DNA of 64,000 nucleotides from Panopea generosa (GCA_029582155.1 CM055901.1:27850152-27914151); one strand, 5' to 3'; positions 45,554 through 56,732 are shown, counted from the stretch's first letter. Program-made: numbers and translations. The notes: generated by a model from the letters alone, not told the origin.

Positions 45554-45850
45554 AGCTGGATCTGCAACATAAATCTAAAAGTGCAGTTAATATTCCAGCT
45601 AACCTGAACAGGGTGAATGGAATGAATAAAAAGCAATTATCATGTTTAGCAACAATGGTAACCGATGTGAGATGTAGAATTCAAAAATGTTTGATTAAGT
45701 TTATCCCCAGTGCACTTATATGTTTGTGTCCATACAGCTGTTCTCACGAATGGGTATTTAAGTGGCTTCTTTGCATCAATCGAATACTTGTGTGGCTAAA
45801 TTTTATAAAATTTTCGCCACATAAGAGAAAAAAAGTCACATAAATGCTGT

Positions 45851-45944
45851 TTTTTAAGTGTCTAGAAACAGCCATGTAATTATTTTTCAACAGCTTTTCA
45901 ACTGTCCATAAAAATTACTAACCCTAAACCCTAGACACTTAACT
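45851..45944. repeat. Small inverted-repeat remnant related to 16085
   Basis: TTAAGTGTCTAG and CTAGACACTTAA face each other about 90 bp apart. The right half plus flank ('ccataaaaattactaaccct', 'aaaccctagacacttaacta') is the reverse complement of 16093-16150 in the Mutator-like element. A shared sub-element. Confidence 0.5.
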
Positions 45945-46361
45945 ACCCATTTGTTTGCCCTTGATAGGCTGTTCTTTTTTCAAAGATGTGTCCAAAGTAC
46001 TCGGACCTTTTGAAAGGTTGTTCTGTCACATGGCATATGCACTGCCACACCATGGCTGTTATTGTGGTCTGCAAATCAAATCAGATCATATCAAATGAAT
46101 CTAATTTAACGTTGCCATCATACATAAACAGTAAACATAAGCTACATATAAAGCTTTTGAACCGACAGTAAATTATTAAGGAAATTACTGCTTTAAGGGA
46201 ATTTATCAGGATTTTTCCAAATTTTAAAATTGCCTATAAACCATGTTTTCCAATGTATTCTGCCTATATACACTCATTGATTCCATATTGCCAAAAGGAT
46301 AAATATTTATAAACATGCCAAAATGATATATAATAATAATAATAATAAAGTCTTTATTTAA

Positions 46362-46553
46362 CCCTTTACTCCATAGATACACATTTTCCGAACCAATCAC
46401 AGAAGGCCTTTGAAAACAGTGCAGGAAGAGTTCAGATTGCTCAGTTTTCCACTCTGTCAGTTAATATAAACATAATTCACACACTGCTGATATGTGGTGA
46501 ATTAATGCTTTCAATATTAGAGGTGTCCAAAGGCGTCTTTATGAAGTAAAGGG
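46362..46553 (-). mobile_element. piggyBac-like MITE, copy A3
   Basis: 192 bp with perfect TTAA on both sides (46358-46361, 46554-46557). Starts CCCTTTACTCCATAGATAC and ends TTTATGAAGTAAAGGG. Reverse orientation to A1 and A2. One arm of the central palindrome is missing. Confidence 0.9.
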
Positions 46554-46557
46554 TTAA

Positions 46558-47321
46558 AGAGGAAACACAGTTGAATATCTCCAATCTTCCCTGTTGTCCT
46601 CTATTATATACATGGTAACAAAGTAATAACAAAATATATACAACAAAGTTAAACAACAAAATCAATACAAATTTAAATATCGATATTGTCAAGTTTTGGT
46701 GGATTTGACATATCGAACCATTCGAGTTTAATTTATTTATGATAATGAGATGCTTTTTATTCATTTTGATAGTTATTTTAATTTTTAAGACATTTATAGC
46801 ATTTTTCCTGAAATATTCCCTTTAAGTGTACAAGAAATAAACAAAGAATTACATAATATAGCAGACTGGCATTTGAGAATGCTAGGGTGGGTCTGTTGAT
46901 ATATATATGAAAATATGACATCAGCTTTGTTCAGACATGACAAGGTTGGTGAAATACAACACGCCACGCTTCATGTTTCAAATAAAAGAGCATTATTTGC
47001 TTTTTTCACTCTCATTTCAAAACTAGAGCATGACGCTAGTTTTAGAAAATGCACTGATTTAATTTATAACATGAGTTGTGTGACATGATGCATATTCATC
47101 AGTATGTTTTTTAAATGTGACATAAGTTTAGACCTGTTCTTTAATCTTTAATTTAAAAGGGAATAGTTCTAAAATAAATCTGACAGGTTAGGTTTATTTC
47201 ACATTGATTTATTTTAAATGTTTAATGACAATAATTAAAGCCAGATTTTTGCAGAAGGATTTTATTTATGTTTGTAAATACTTTTATTCAACTATATTTT
47301 AAAGGGAATATATCCGGATTC
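46558..47321. other. Stretch without recognised features
   Basis: A minus-strand frame over 46477-46764 starts inside the MITE and is hydrophobic; not supported. An (AAT)n run precedes the MITE at 46331. Confidence 0.4.
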
Positions 47322-47604
47322 TTAGCTCGCTGGGACGAAGTCCAAGGAGAGCTATTGCCATGACCCAGGCGTCGGCAGCGGCGTCGTCGTCTGCAGACAC
47401 CCAGGTTGAACTTTTGCATTTAAGTTTAAGATATCTATGCAACCACTTACTGGATGTGAATGGAACCTCACATGTGTGTTCACCATCATCAATGGAACAC
47501 ACACAGACAAGAACCATAACTCTGGATTGCATTTTGGCACAGTTATGGCCTTTTTTGGACTAAGACACCCAGGGGCGAGCTTTGTTGTCTTCTGACAACT
47601 CTTG
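47322..47604 (+). mobile_element. Helentron/pearl-like element, family HD, short copy
   Basis: 5' 'ttagctcgctgggacgaagt', with a subterminal inverted match to 'ggcgagct' near the 3' end. One core unit ('tctatgcaaccacttactgg', 'gttatggcc'). 3' hairpin GTTGTC-TTCT-GACAAC and TCTTG followed by T. Frames through it on either strand come from the GC-rich 'gcgtcggcagcggcgtcgtc' stretch. Confidence 0.75.
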
Positions 47605-48275
47605 TTAAAAAATTTAAAATTAGCTCAAAACATTTTTCCATATATAAACACACTGACCCATATTGCCAAAAAGATATCAATTTAAACATACCAAATTATT
47701 ATATTGAAAAAGGACTTTCCTAATGTGGGCTATACACCTAGATTACCGGTAAATTGAAATAGATTTTCTACTTAGGCAACATGTTTGTGATGGATTAAAT
47801 GAGTTGCATGGTTTCATTTTGATTTCAGTTTGATCCATTATACAGCCATTATAAAGGTTTACATGTAGTAAAAATTGTTTCATCTTAGAAAGTCTGAATG
47901 ACGATGTGACGGTCATCAAGCAGTATTTTAGTGCTATCTAATTTTAGAATTTACCACTCCAGTTTAGATATCAGTTTTGTCACGTATTGGTGGATTTGAT
48001 ATATGAAACCATTTTGGTTTGCTTTTTATGATGTTTTTTATCCATTTTAAGTACTGGTTCTACCAATGGAAGATTTTGAATGTGGTTTGTCTCTGTTGTA
48101 AGAACTGGTTTCACAGTCAATGTAAAATGAATGAGTATAACTAATGGCCTTCTCAGTGCCACCTTCTTGTCCAAGAACTTGACTTGTAATTGCCATTTTG
48201 CAAATATTTTAATCAGATGAAGGGTGCACTCTGATTCTTTCTAGTTCTTCATCCATCAATAAAAAAAGTAGTTAT
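47605..48275. other. Stretch without supported genes
   Basis: A 28-nt segment at 47829-47856 (FDPLYSHYK) follows 'tttcattttgatttcag', but its donor (GTTTAC) is poor. Otherwise unremarkable. Confidence 0.3.
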
Positions 48276-48545
48276 CAGTTTTCTGAGTGGACTATCACAC
48301 TGTCATTTAACAACCACTTGCCTTTCACCATTAACATAATGGGTTCGAGTCCAGCTCGGTCCAAACAAACATTTAATGGATAAAGTTTGTCAGTTACTTG
48401 AGGAAGGGAAGTAGTTCTGTTCAGATTCATTCTGAGTCTTTTTCACCGAAAAGAAAATGGATATGTCATATTTAACCTGTTAAATGCTGCCCATCCAACA
48501 CCATTAATCCACCAATTAATGTGTAATGTCGATAATTGCTTAAAT
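48276..48545 (+). mobile_element. tRNA-derived SINE, family F4
   Basis: 'gggttcgagtccagctcgg' (B box), 'gtcagttacttgaggaaggg', 'tctgttcagattcattctga' and 'aaatggatatgtcatattta' define it. The head is partly lost. Confidence 0.7.
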
Positions 48546-48621
48546 CATTATTTAAACAAATCAAAACCAGTTTAACTTGATAACTTGGTTGATCCTGCTT
48601 GATCGAACAGGCATTTATTTT

Positions 48622-48715
48622 ATACTAATTTATTTTAGCTCGATTGCAATGAAAGCACAGAGCTTATATGAACCGCTCTCAGACCGCTTCCTCGGTAGAA
48701 CTAGTACTGAGTGTT
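48622..48715 (-). mobile_element. SINE fragment, family F2-related
   Basis: Complement of the 3' half of the next element ('tctaccgaggaagcgg' and 'tcgagctaaaataaatt' on the minus strand). Faces it head to head. Confidence 0.55.
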
Positions 48716-48746
48716 GTTTTATGAGAGGCATCCGGTTGAGCAGCAT

Positions 48747-48979
48747 TTTTGAGCGGGCGTTAGAGTAGTGGATAAAGTGTTGGCCGCTTACGCCAGATTT
48801 TGTAGGTTTGACTCCCAGCTTGACCTGATGCCTCCAATAATATCTGTACCTATGGGATAAAAACTGGTTAACTTTCTAGATGTAACACTCAACACTGGTT
48901 CTACCCAGGAAGCGGACACAAGAGAGGTCATTAATTATAAGATTGGAGCTTTCTTCGCAATCAAACTAAAATAAATTGA
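48747..48979 (+). mobile_element. tRNA-derived SINE, family F2-related
   Basis: Head 'gcgttagagtagtggataaa' with B-box-like 'taggtttgactccca'. Body 'gtaacactcaacactggttc', 'tacccaggaagcgg', and tail 'aatcaaactaaaataaatt'. A subfamily distinct from 42891. Confidence 0.65.
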
Positions 48980-49204
48980 CACTTTTGTTTCTCAATAAAT
49001 TTATGGTCTCGCCCCTTAAACTTGGTATGAACCTGTTGTATGCATGCTCAGGTTACTGGATATGGCAATGTATTAATTATACAAGGATATCTACAGGCAG
49101 GGAGGCAGCAATATTTACATCTGATTATTCAATATAGTATTAACTTTAATAACTATTAATTTATTTGTGGGATGTTTTGGTGCAAATAAAATTTATGATA
49201 AATG

Positions 49205-50469
49205 TTTGGGGTGGCATATAGTGATGGCAGCGTCCATCTGTCCTTCCGTCTGGTATTTCGTTTTCGGCCTTTGTCTTTGTCATGCATAGATGGATTTTGT
49301 TGATACTTGGTACAAATAATCAACATAACATGACGACATGTCGCGAGTAAGACCCACAACTGTACCTCAAATGTCAAGGTCACTATTTGAATTTGTTTGA
49401 CAACACTTCAAGTTTGTGTGAGATTTCTTATCTGGCCTGTAACTGTCATGCATAAATGGATTTCATAAATACTTGCTACAAATGATCAACATAACATGAC
49501 GACGTGTCCCGAGTAAGACCCACACCTGTACCTCAAAGGTCAAGGTCACAATTTGAGTTTGTTTAACAACACTTTGAGTCTGAGATTTTGTGTCTAACCT
49601 GTGACTTTGTCATGCATCGATGGATTTTAATGATAGTTGCTACAATTGATCAACATAACATGACGACATGTCGCAAGTTAGAGCCAAACCTGTACCTCAA
49701 AGGTCAAGGTCACAATTTGAGTTTGTTTGACAACACTTTGAGTTTGTGTGAGATTTCGTGTCCGGCCTGTAACTTTGTCATGCATAGATGGATTTTTATA
49801 AATACTTGTTATAAATGATCAACATAACATAATAACGTGTTGCACTTAATACCCAAACTCCCACTTCAAAGGTCAAGGACACAATTAAACTTTGTTTGAC
49901 GACACTTTCAGTCATTTTGACATTTATTGTCCGGTCTGTCATCTCTGAATAAATTTTAAAAACACTTGGCTCATTTGATCAGCATGACATAATTAAGTGT
50001 CGCATGTAAGACCCAGAACCTTTCCTCAAAGATCAAGGTCACACTTTCAATGTGTTTGATTTTGTGTGTCTGGTCTATGACTTTGCCTTTAACTTGGCTA
50101 AATTTATCAAAATGACATGACAACGTGTCATAAGTAAGACCTAGACCCATACGTCAAAGGTCAAGGTCACACTTTAAGTATGTATGACAACACTTTGAAT
50201 CATTTTGAGATTCAAGTCTGTCCTTTAACTTTATCATACATGGATGGATTTCAAAAACACTTGGCTCAATTTATCAACAATTGATCTGTAACTTTGTCTT
50301 ACATTTAGAGATTTTAAAATAGCTTGACACAAGTGATCAGCATGTCATGATGATGTTTCAGCAGCATTTAACTGTTGAAATACCCAGACCATTACATCAG
50401 ATATCAAGGTCAAGGTATTTTTCAGCGACCATTTGGTTGGCATGCAACACTTACCAGTGACATTTCTTG
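49205..50469 (+). mobile_element. Helentron/pearl-like element, family HF
   Basis: 5' 'tttggggtggcatatagtga' followed by 'gtccatctgtccttccgtc'. The core is about seven units of about 165 bp with 'gtcatgcatagatggatttt', 'tgatcaacataacatgacga' and 'cctcaaaggtcaaggtcaca', increasingly diverged to the right. 3' hairpin CACT-TACC-AGTG and ACATTTCTTG followed by T. Confidence 0.6.
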
Positions 50470-51652
50470 TTTTTTTCTTCTGATGAATTTGACATGTAAA
50501 ATCGTACAGTTATATTGTTGAGAGAAATAATTGGTAAGTAAGTGATTATAGAGATGATTGCATGTTGCAGAGTATCTCATAAAATTAATCAGAAGTTTCC
50601 TATGAAATTTTGTATATTGTTTGTTTAAAAGATTATTTTTCATCAAAATTAAGCCAACACGAACGTGTCCTTGTCCAATAAAAGTTAATGTACAGAAGTA
50701 ACAAATAAAACTATCCTAAGTTTTATGCCTAATAAACAACAATTTTCAGTAAGCCTTTTCATTTAGATGTCTCTAATATGGTAGTGTTACCTGCAATTTT
50801 TTAATTTATAAAATTTGTTTTTAAATATACACAATCAAAAAGACAGGGGAGTGATGGATGGGGATATATTTCCTGTTACACTGATATACACAAATTTAGC
50901 TTTAAAATTTATATTTAGAATAATAAATAGAACAGGACTTAATGTAATGGTTAATGATAACAGCATGTACCAAATTTCATATAAATCTCAAGAACAGTTC
51001 ACAAGAATTGGTTAAAGAAAATGTTGAAATGACTGATTGCGCTGTAAGTTGAAATAAACCAGAACCCGCCTTTTTCTATTTTAGACCATTAATGGTAAAT
51101 AATTGAGTGCTACAATGACAGGTCAGTTTGATAGTTTTTGTGGTCACCTACTTACCTGTAACACTTGAATACCTGGGGTCATACCTGCATTGTTGTTATG
51201 TCGAAACCTCAATGTATGTCACCCCCTCTAGCTGAATTATATCATGTTATCAAGGGAAATGATTATATAGAATAGTCACGCAGTGTGTTATTATGGGTGC
51301 TTGATACAGAACCTTTGATATCAATATGTTCCAGATTTGGAAAATGTGTGCCCAGTTGAACTAGATTGATGGTCATAATTTCAGACTGTGATTTTTTTTT
51401 TTTCAGATGCTTTCAGACACAAATTAGAAAGAAACTGTGATAAAAAGTGTGTGATTATAATAGTATGGACTTAAAGAAAGGAATAAAGAGAACATAAAGG
51501 TCCCTGAGAAGTACATATAGAAAAGTTTATATTTACACTTAAGGAGGAGTATTCACTAAACACACTGAGGGTAAGTGCTAGTTTTTTTTTAACATATCTT
51601 TGTGACAAATCTACCACCACCTATTGGCAATCTTTGCCGACAACTTATATAG
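50470..51652. other. Stretch with a possible non-coding exon
   Basis: A T-rich acceptor ends at 51406 and a consensus GTAAGT follows at 51570. The 163 nt between have stops in all frames and contain AATAAA at 51482. It could be UTR exon sequence or chance. No other feature recognised. Confidence 0.25.
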
Positions 51653-51853
51653 CCCTTTACTCCATAGATACGATTTTCCTGCACTTATCACAGAAGGCCT
51701 TTGAAAACAGTGCAGGAAGAGCAATCTGAACACTTCCTGCACTGTTTTCCACTCTGTCAGTTAATATAAACATAATTCACCCATTGCTAATACGTGGTGA
51801 ATTAATGCTTTCTATATTAGAGGTGTCCAAAGGCATCTTTATGAAGTAATGGG
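51653..51853 (-). mobile_element. piggyBac-like MITE, copy A4, at a non-TTAA site
   Basis: Starts CCCTTTACTCCATAGATAC and ends ATGAAGTAATGGG (one substitution in the terminal AAAGGG). The flanks are ATAG on both sides (51649-51652 and 51854-51857), not TTAA. The central palindrome is shortened to CAGTGCAGGAAG ... CTTCCTGCACTG. Confidence 0.85.
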
Positions 51854-52130
51854 ATAGAGAAAGAAATGCAACTCACGTTTTTGTGATGAAGTATTCATGT
51901 AGCAGCCTGCGATATCACTTTTGTCTTCCTTCCATCTCAGGAAAAGAAATGAAAAAACATATTACTTTACAGAATGAATCTCTACAAAATGAGAACATTT
52001 CCAGCAATTTGTATTTACATTTATTGTTGCAGTAATATTGATTTATACTTGAACACTGCCACTTAAAATTAACAGAATAATAGGAAAATTAGTCCAGAGA
52101 TACACATACATGTGAACCTTTTTGGAAAGC

Positions 52131-52212
52131 AATGAGGGAGATTTTGGTTTTTGAAATGAGGGAGATTGGGTTTTGAAATGAGGGAGATTGGATGCAAATG
52201 AGGGAGATTTTT
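52131..52212. repeat. Four units of about 21 bp
   Basis: 'aatgagggagatt' with a 'ggtttttga'-like spacer, four times. Confidence 0.8.
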
Positions 52213-52411
52213 TGTTCACGCTATAAAATTTGAAAATATTGTCATTTTGGTACGATTTAACTTAATTTCTTAATAATTCAAGTATATAAAAACGTTAAAG
52301 ATGGTGTTTTGTCACAATGTATAGAGAGTATGAATTAATAACAAGAATAAAGTAGAATCATGATTTTATTAATAAAATAATGTTACTATATTAAAGCATA
52401 TAAAAGTTAGT

Positions 52412-52430
52412 GGGGGGGGGGGGGGGGGGG
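52412..52430 (+). repeat. Run of 19 G
   Basis: Uninterrupted G homopolymer between 'aaaagttagt' and 'ttaaatc'. Confidence 0.9.
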
Positions 52431-52729
52431 TTAAATCTTTTAAACCTAGCATTCTAACTTCCAAATAAGTCTGAATCCTAATTTTATCTATCACAACAAC
52501 AACTGTAATACCACAAATAAGTTTCTGAATGAATGTGAAGGTGGTGAAAGTAGCATTCTATTTTATTTTGTTTGTAAAAATTCAACCATGTAAGTGTGAT
52601 TTTGTCCACACAAAAAAAAAAAAGACAATGTATTTGCTGTATAGAAAATATCAGCTTTGATTCCTGGATTTTCCCATCCAATAAAAAAAAACATGGCAAA
52701 TACCGGAAAAAAGCCCATTGTTTAAACCA

Positions 52730-53260
52730 AGTTTAGAAAGTCCCGCATGCGCACCTCGATACCTTATACAAGAAAATTGCGAACGCTTCGCAATGAATAG
52801 ATTCCTTGGAGATTCAACAAGTATTTCCTGTGTTATAACTTATTGCCGAGGAACGTTCAGTGTCTAGTTTGCAAATCATTTAATAATTATAATTGCGTTG
52901 AAATGTAGAAAGAATAAAAACTGTAACAATTTCAGAAACTATTTTGTGTCATTTCTTTTTCACAGTTGTTCAGATTGTTTATTTTTTGGTCTTGTGGCAC
53001 AGTTGTGCTTCGAATTTAAAGTCGCACTTTTTTTAAAAGTTTCGGACGTGTTAAAGATTGTCTTTGGTATACAGTTTTATATATTGATTTTCTTTATTGT
53101 TGTTTCGGCGGTAAACTATATGAAAACCGATAAGACTACGGGTATATGCCAATTAGTCGTGCTGTGTCGAATTTGATTGTAGCACCTCTCATGTGAAATC
53201 ACGTTGAAAGTTTCTGTCATCTGCAATCTGATTGGCTTACAACCGATAAAGGGGGAGCAT
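52730..53260 (+). other. CpG-richer island with an open frame, nature unknown
   Basis: CpGs are denser than in the surroundings ('catgcgcacctcgatacc', 'gcgaacgcttcgcaatg', 'tttcggcggtaaac'). A plus-strand frame over 52898-53176 is open for 93 codons from TTG and hydrophobic in its middle, with no ATG at its head. An acceptor-like 'catttctttttcacag' ends at 52966. It could be an exon, a promoter-near segment or a young insertion. Confidence 0.25.
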
Positions 53261-53868
53261 ATGTATGTTGGTCATATTAAGACAAATTAAACAAAATAAA
53301 CAGAAAGAGGACAAGACAATTTGAATACCAGTTGTGACAGATCTTTATTGAAATGTGATGGTTTCAAAATCAATAAGAAGTACATAGATAACTTAAAATC
53401 TTAACAGGAAGTAATTAAAAAAACAACATTAATCAACACGGAAGAAGTTTTTTGCTCTGCCTCAAATTATATAGAATGCATTCATGTGATAAGTGTTATA
53501 TATTATATACATGTATATTAAACAAACATGACTTAAAAAAGCAGCGTGGCTTGAAACCTTGTATGGTCAAACCTACTGTGACAAATCTCTGATTCTCTGT
53601 GGTGACTGTTGGTGATGGGAGACTATTCCATTGTAAAACAGTCCACAAGCTTAGGCCATCCTTAAAAATATTGTTTGTTTGCATTGTTTTTCATGCGGGT
53701 AGGTAGGTAGGTAAAAAGATTATTTGTCCGATTTTGATTTTGCATAGCCATTTTAAATATAAATGGATAGAAATTGTGAAAATAAAAATTAAACGCTTTG
53801 AAAGGCAATAACAAGTTTGGGTAGCTGCAATTTTGAGCGAGTAGGCAGAGGCACAGCAAACACATTTA
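53261..53868. other. Stretch without supported genes
   Basis: A minus-strand frame (53496-53684) contains LQWNSLPSP, faintly like the WNxLP motif after LINE RT domains; too weak to call. Confidence 0.3.
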
Positions 53869-54840
53869 TTAGCTCGCCAGGACGAAGTCCAAGGAGAGCT
53901 ATTGTCATGACCCCGGCGTCGTCGGCGTCATCGTCGTCGTCGTCTGTAGACACCCAGGTTAAACTTTTGCGTACAAGTTTCACATATCTATGCAACCACT
54001 CATTGGATGTGAATGAAACTTCACATGTGTGTTCACCATCATCAATGGAACACACAGAGACAAGAACCATAACTCTGGATTGCATTTTGGCACAGTTATG
54101 GCCCTTTTTGGACTTAGGCACCCAGGTTATACTTTGCGTTTAGTTGCGTACAAGTTTCACATATCTATGCAACCACTCATTATAAGTGAATGAAACTTCA
54201 CATGTGTGTTCAACATCATCAATGGAACACACAGAGACAAGAACCATAACTATGGATTGCATTTTGGCACAGTTATGGCCCATTTTGGACTTGGACACCA
54301 AGGTTAAACCTTGTGTTTAGTTGTGTACAAGTTTCACATATCTATGCAACCACTCATTGGATGTGAATGAAACTTCACATGTGTGTTCACCATCATCACT
54401 GGAACACACAGAGACAAGAACCATAACTCTGCATTGCATTTTGGCACAGCTACGGCCCTTTTTCGACTTAATTTTTCTGGTTAAAGTTTTTTATCACGTA
54501 AGATATCTATGCAACCAATCATTGGATATGAATGAAACTTTGCATGTGTGTTCACCATCATCATTGAAACACACAGAAACAAAAAACATAACTTTGGGTT
54601 GCATTTTGGCACAGTTATGGCCCTTTTGTGACTTAATTTATCAGGTTAAAGTTTTTTCTCACGTAAGATATCTATGCAACCACTCATTGGATATGAATGA
54701 AACTTCGCATGTGTGTTCACCATCATCATTGAAACACACAGAGACAAGAACCATAACTCTGGGTTGCATTTTGGCACACTTATGGCCCTTTTTGGACTTA
54801 GACACCCAGAGGCGAGCTTTGTTGTCTTGTGACAGCTCTT
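53869..54840 (+). mobile_element. Helentron/pearl-like element, family HD, long copy
   Basis: 5' TTAGCTCGCCAGGACGAAGT, inverted partner 'ggcgagct' near 54811, and a (GTC)n-like stretch at 53920-53945. Five core units of 163-180 bp ('tctatgcaaccactcattgg', 'cttcacatgtgtgttcacca', 'acacacagagacaagaacca'). 3' hairpin GTTGTC-TTGT-GACAGC then TCTT. Open frames of up to 175 codons within it come from the repeated units. Confidence 0.8.
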
Positions 54841-54895
54841 CTTTTTAAAGTCTGCTTTATAGCCATCAGTATTCATGCTTTGTGTGCAATATATA

Positions 54896-55831
54896 TGGTG
54901 TAGGATCAGGGTCAAAAGCACCGGTACAGGTGCACTGCTATTTTATCGGTGCACCGATATATTTGTTTTAACGGTGCACCGATAAAATATACTGTTGCAC
55001 CGTAAAAATATATTGGTTCACCGTTAAAAGTGGCAGTCCATTGTTATAATATATCAATGTACCATTATATAGCGGTAATATCGGTGCACCGCTATATTTT
55101 AAAGATGCACGGCTATGTAATATCGGTGTATCGCTATATTTTATCGGTCTACCGCTATACTTTAACGATGCACCACAATATTTTTATCAATGCACCGTTG
55201 TATTTTAATGGTGCACCGATACTTATTTTACGGTCCACCAATATTTAATAGCGGTGCGCCATTAAATTAAATATATCGGTCCACCGCTATCATCACACCG
55301 CTGTACTAGGGTCTTTGGGATAAGCCAATCAGAAGCTTTGTCCCAAAATTGTTGCAGAGATTGAAGGAGGCTAATGACAATTGAATACACAAAGCTCAAA
55401 TTTAGATTGGCAACCCTAGCGTTTCTTTAATAACATTTTGAAATAATGTTTTAATTTAATAATTATGTTATCAAAGTAAAGCTGATATAATTGTTGACAA
55501 ATTTAAATAACAATTATAAAACATTTTTGCTCATAATTCAAATGTATTATGGATTGAAAACTTAAAATGTCAGAGTAATGGTAGTATATTTGTTTTGACA
55601 ATGTCTTTTCACTACTCAAATCAAAAAATTTTTTTTATTGAAACATTAACCAATTAGAGGTTCAACGGTATATCGATATATTATAATGGTGGACCGCCAC
55701 TTTTAACAGTGCACCTATATATTTTATTGGTGCCTGATATGTTATCGGTGTACTGTTAAAACAAATGTATCGGTGCACTGGTATAATAGCGGTGCACCGG
55801 TACCCGTGCTTTTGACCCTGATCGTACACCA
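54896..55831. mobile_element. Long-TIR element built of GGTGCACC dyads
   Basis: 936 bp. The outer arms (about 54896-55065 and 55662-55831) are inverted copies of each other over about 170 bp, starting TGGTGTAGGATCAGGGTCAA and flanked by TA. In the left half the palindrome GGTGCACC or a one- or two-base variant recurs about every 21 bp from 54929 to 55285, separated by AT-rich spacers such as 'gatatattttaa'. The middle (55322-55661) is unrelated AT-rich DNA without a gene. Superfamily unknown; TA flanks allow a Tc1/mariner-type origin. Confidence 0.7.
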
Positions 55832-55835
55832 TAAG

Positions 55836-56557
55836 TATATGGCTGCATGGGTTGAAGTGTGGGATTTATGCAGGTAAAAGACACTCTGGTCCTCTGATTT
55901 CAACATTGTTTAACAGTCTTGTTTTGAAGTCTGATTAATACTAGTTCAACTTTGAACGATTTTTGTTTATGAACCGATGAATCATTGTCAGATGTCCCTT
56001 TCTGATAAATTATTGCATTGTCCATTAATAAAAGGTATAATTTCATTTTTCGTGTGGTTGCTTATATTACTTATGCTCTCAAAGGTTGCTGTGGTCAATA
56101 GCAATTGTACCCGCAGCACATTTAGTTCACAGGAATAATTGATTTACACCTTTTCCACAAATAATGTATAAACCATTTCCATTTGGAATGAATATATTGG
56201 TACTGCAGTTGTCATTTGTAATAGCTTGATTCCCTCAGGGGTTCTTTTTTTCCTTTTTTTTTTTTTTCATAAATGGTTTTCGTGTTGTTTGACCTGTCAA
56301 AAATGGCATTGACAGTAATGACTATCATCAGAATGTGACAAAAGATTTGAAAAGATAATAAGCTGGTGCAAGTAATTTGAAGTAATAATACAGTTTGTTG
56401 AAATATGACAGAGTTATTAGAGATGATATATATAAAAATGATATACTGGTTAAAATAATTTAAACTATATGAGAGCATTATTAAAGTATATACTGGTATT
56501 AGACTCACTCACCGCTGTATTATTAGAAACGATACTTAAAAAAAAAATTTCTCCAGT
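55836..56557. other. AT-rich stretch without supported genes
   Basis: A 98-codon minus-strand frame (56212-56508) is AT-driven and hydrophobic with a lysine run; not supported. Confidence 0.4.
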
Positions 56558-56560
56558 TTA

Positions 56561-56732
56561 GGCCATATTAAATTAATTGCTAGATTATCATCCCTGCCCG
56601 TGCCTTAATTTAAAAAAATATTTTTATTTTATTTTTTTATTAAAAAAACCTAAATAAAAAATAAAATCCTCCTGCCCTTGCCGTTTTTAAGAAAAATTTG
56701 GATTATAAACTAGCAATTAATTAATAAAAGCC
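56561..56732. mobile_element. Harbinger-like MITE, copy B10
   Basis: TTA (56558-56560) precedes GGCCATATTAAATTAATTGC. The right end is diverged (ACTAGCAATTAATTAATAAA then AGCC) and followed by TCA. Confidence 0.8.

Noticed and set aside
53496-53684. LINE fragment suggested by LQWNSLPSP
   Set aside because: Single short motif without neighbouring RT-like residues; chance is likely.
53817-54848. Frames of 108-175 codons on both strands
   Set aside because: They sit in the tandem core of a Helentron-like element and repeat with its units.
56512-56541. Minus-strand 22-nt exon with poly-T acceptor and GTGAGT donor
   Set aside because: Too short to judge, AT-rich, and with no compatible neighbour.
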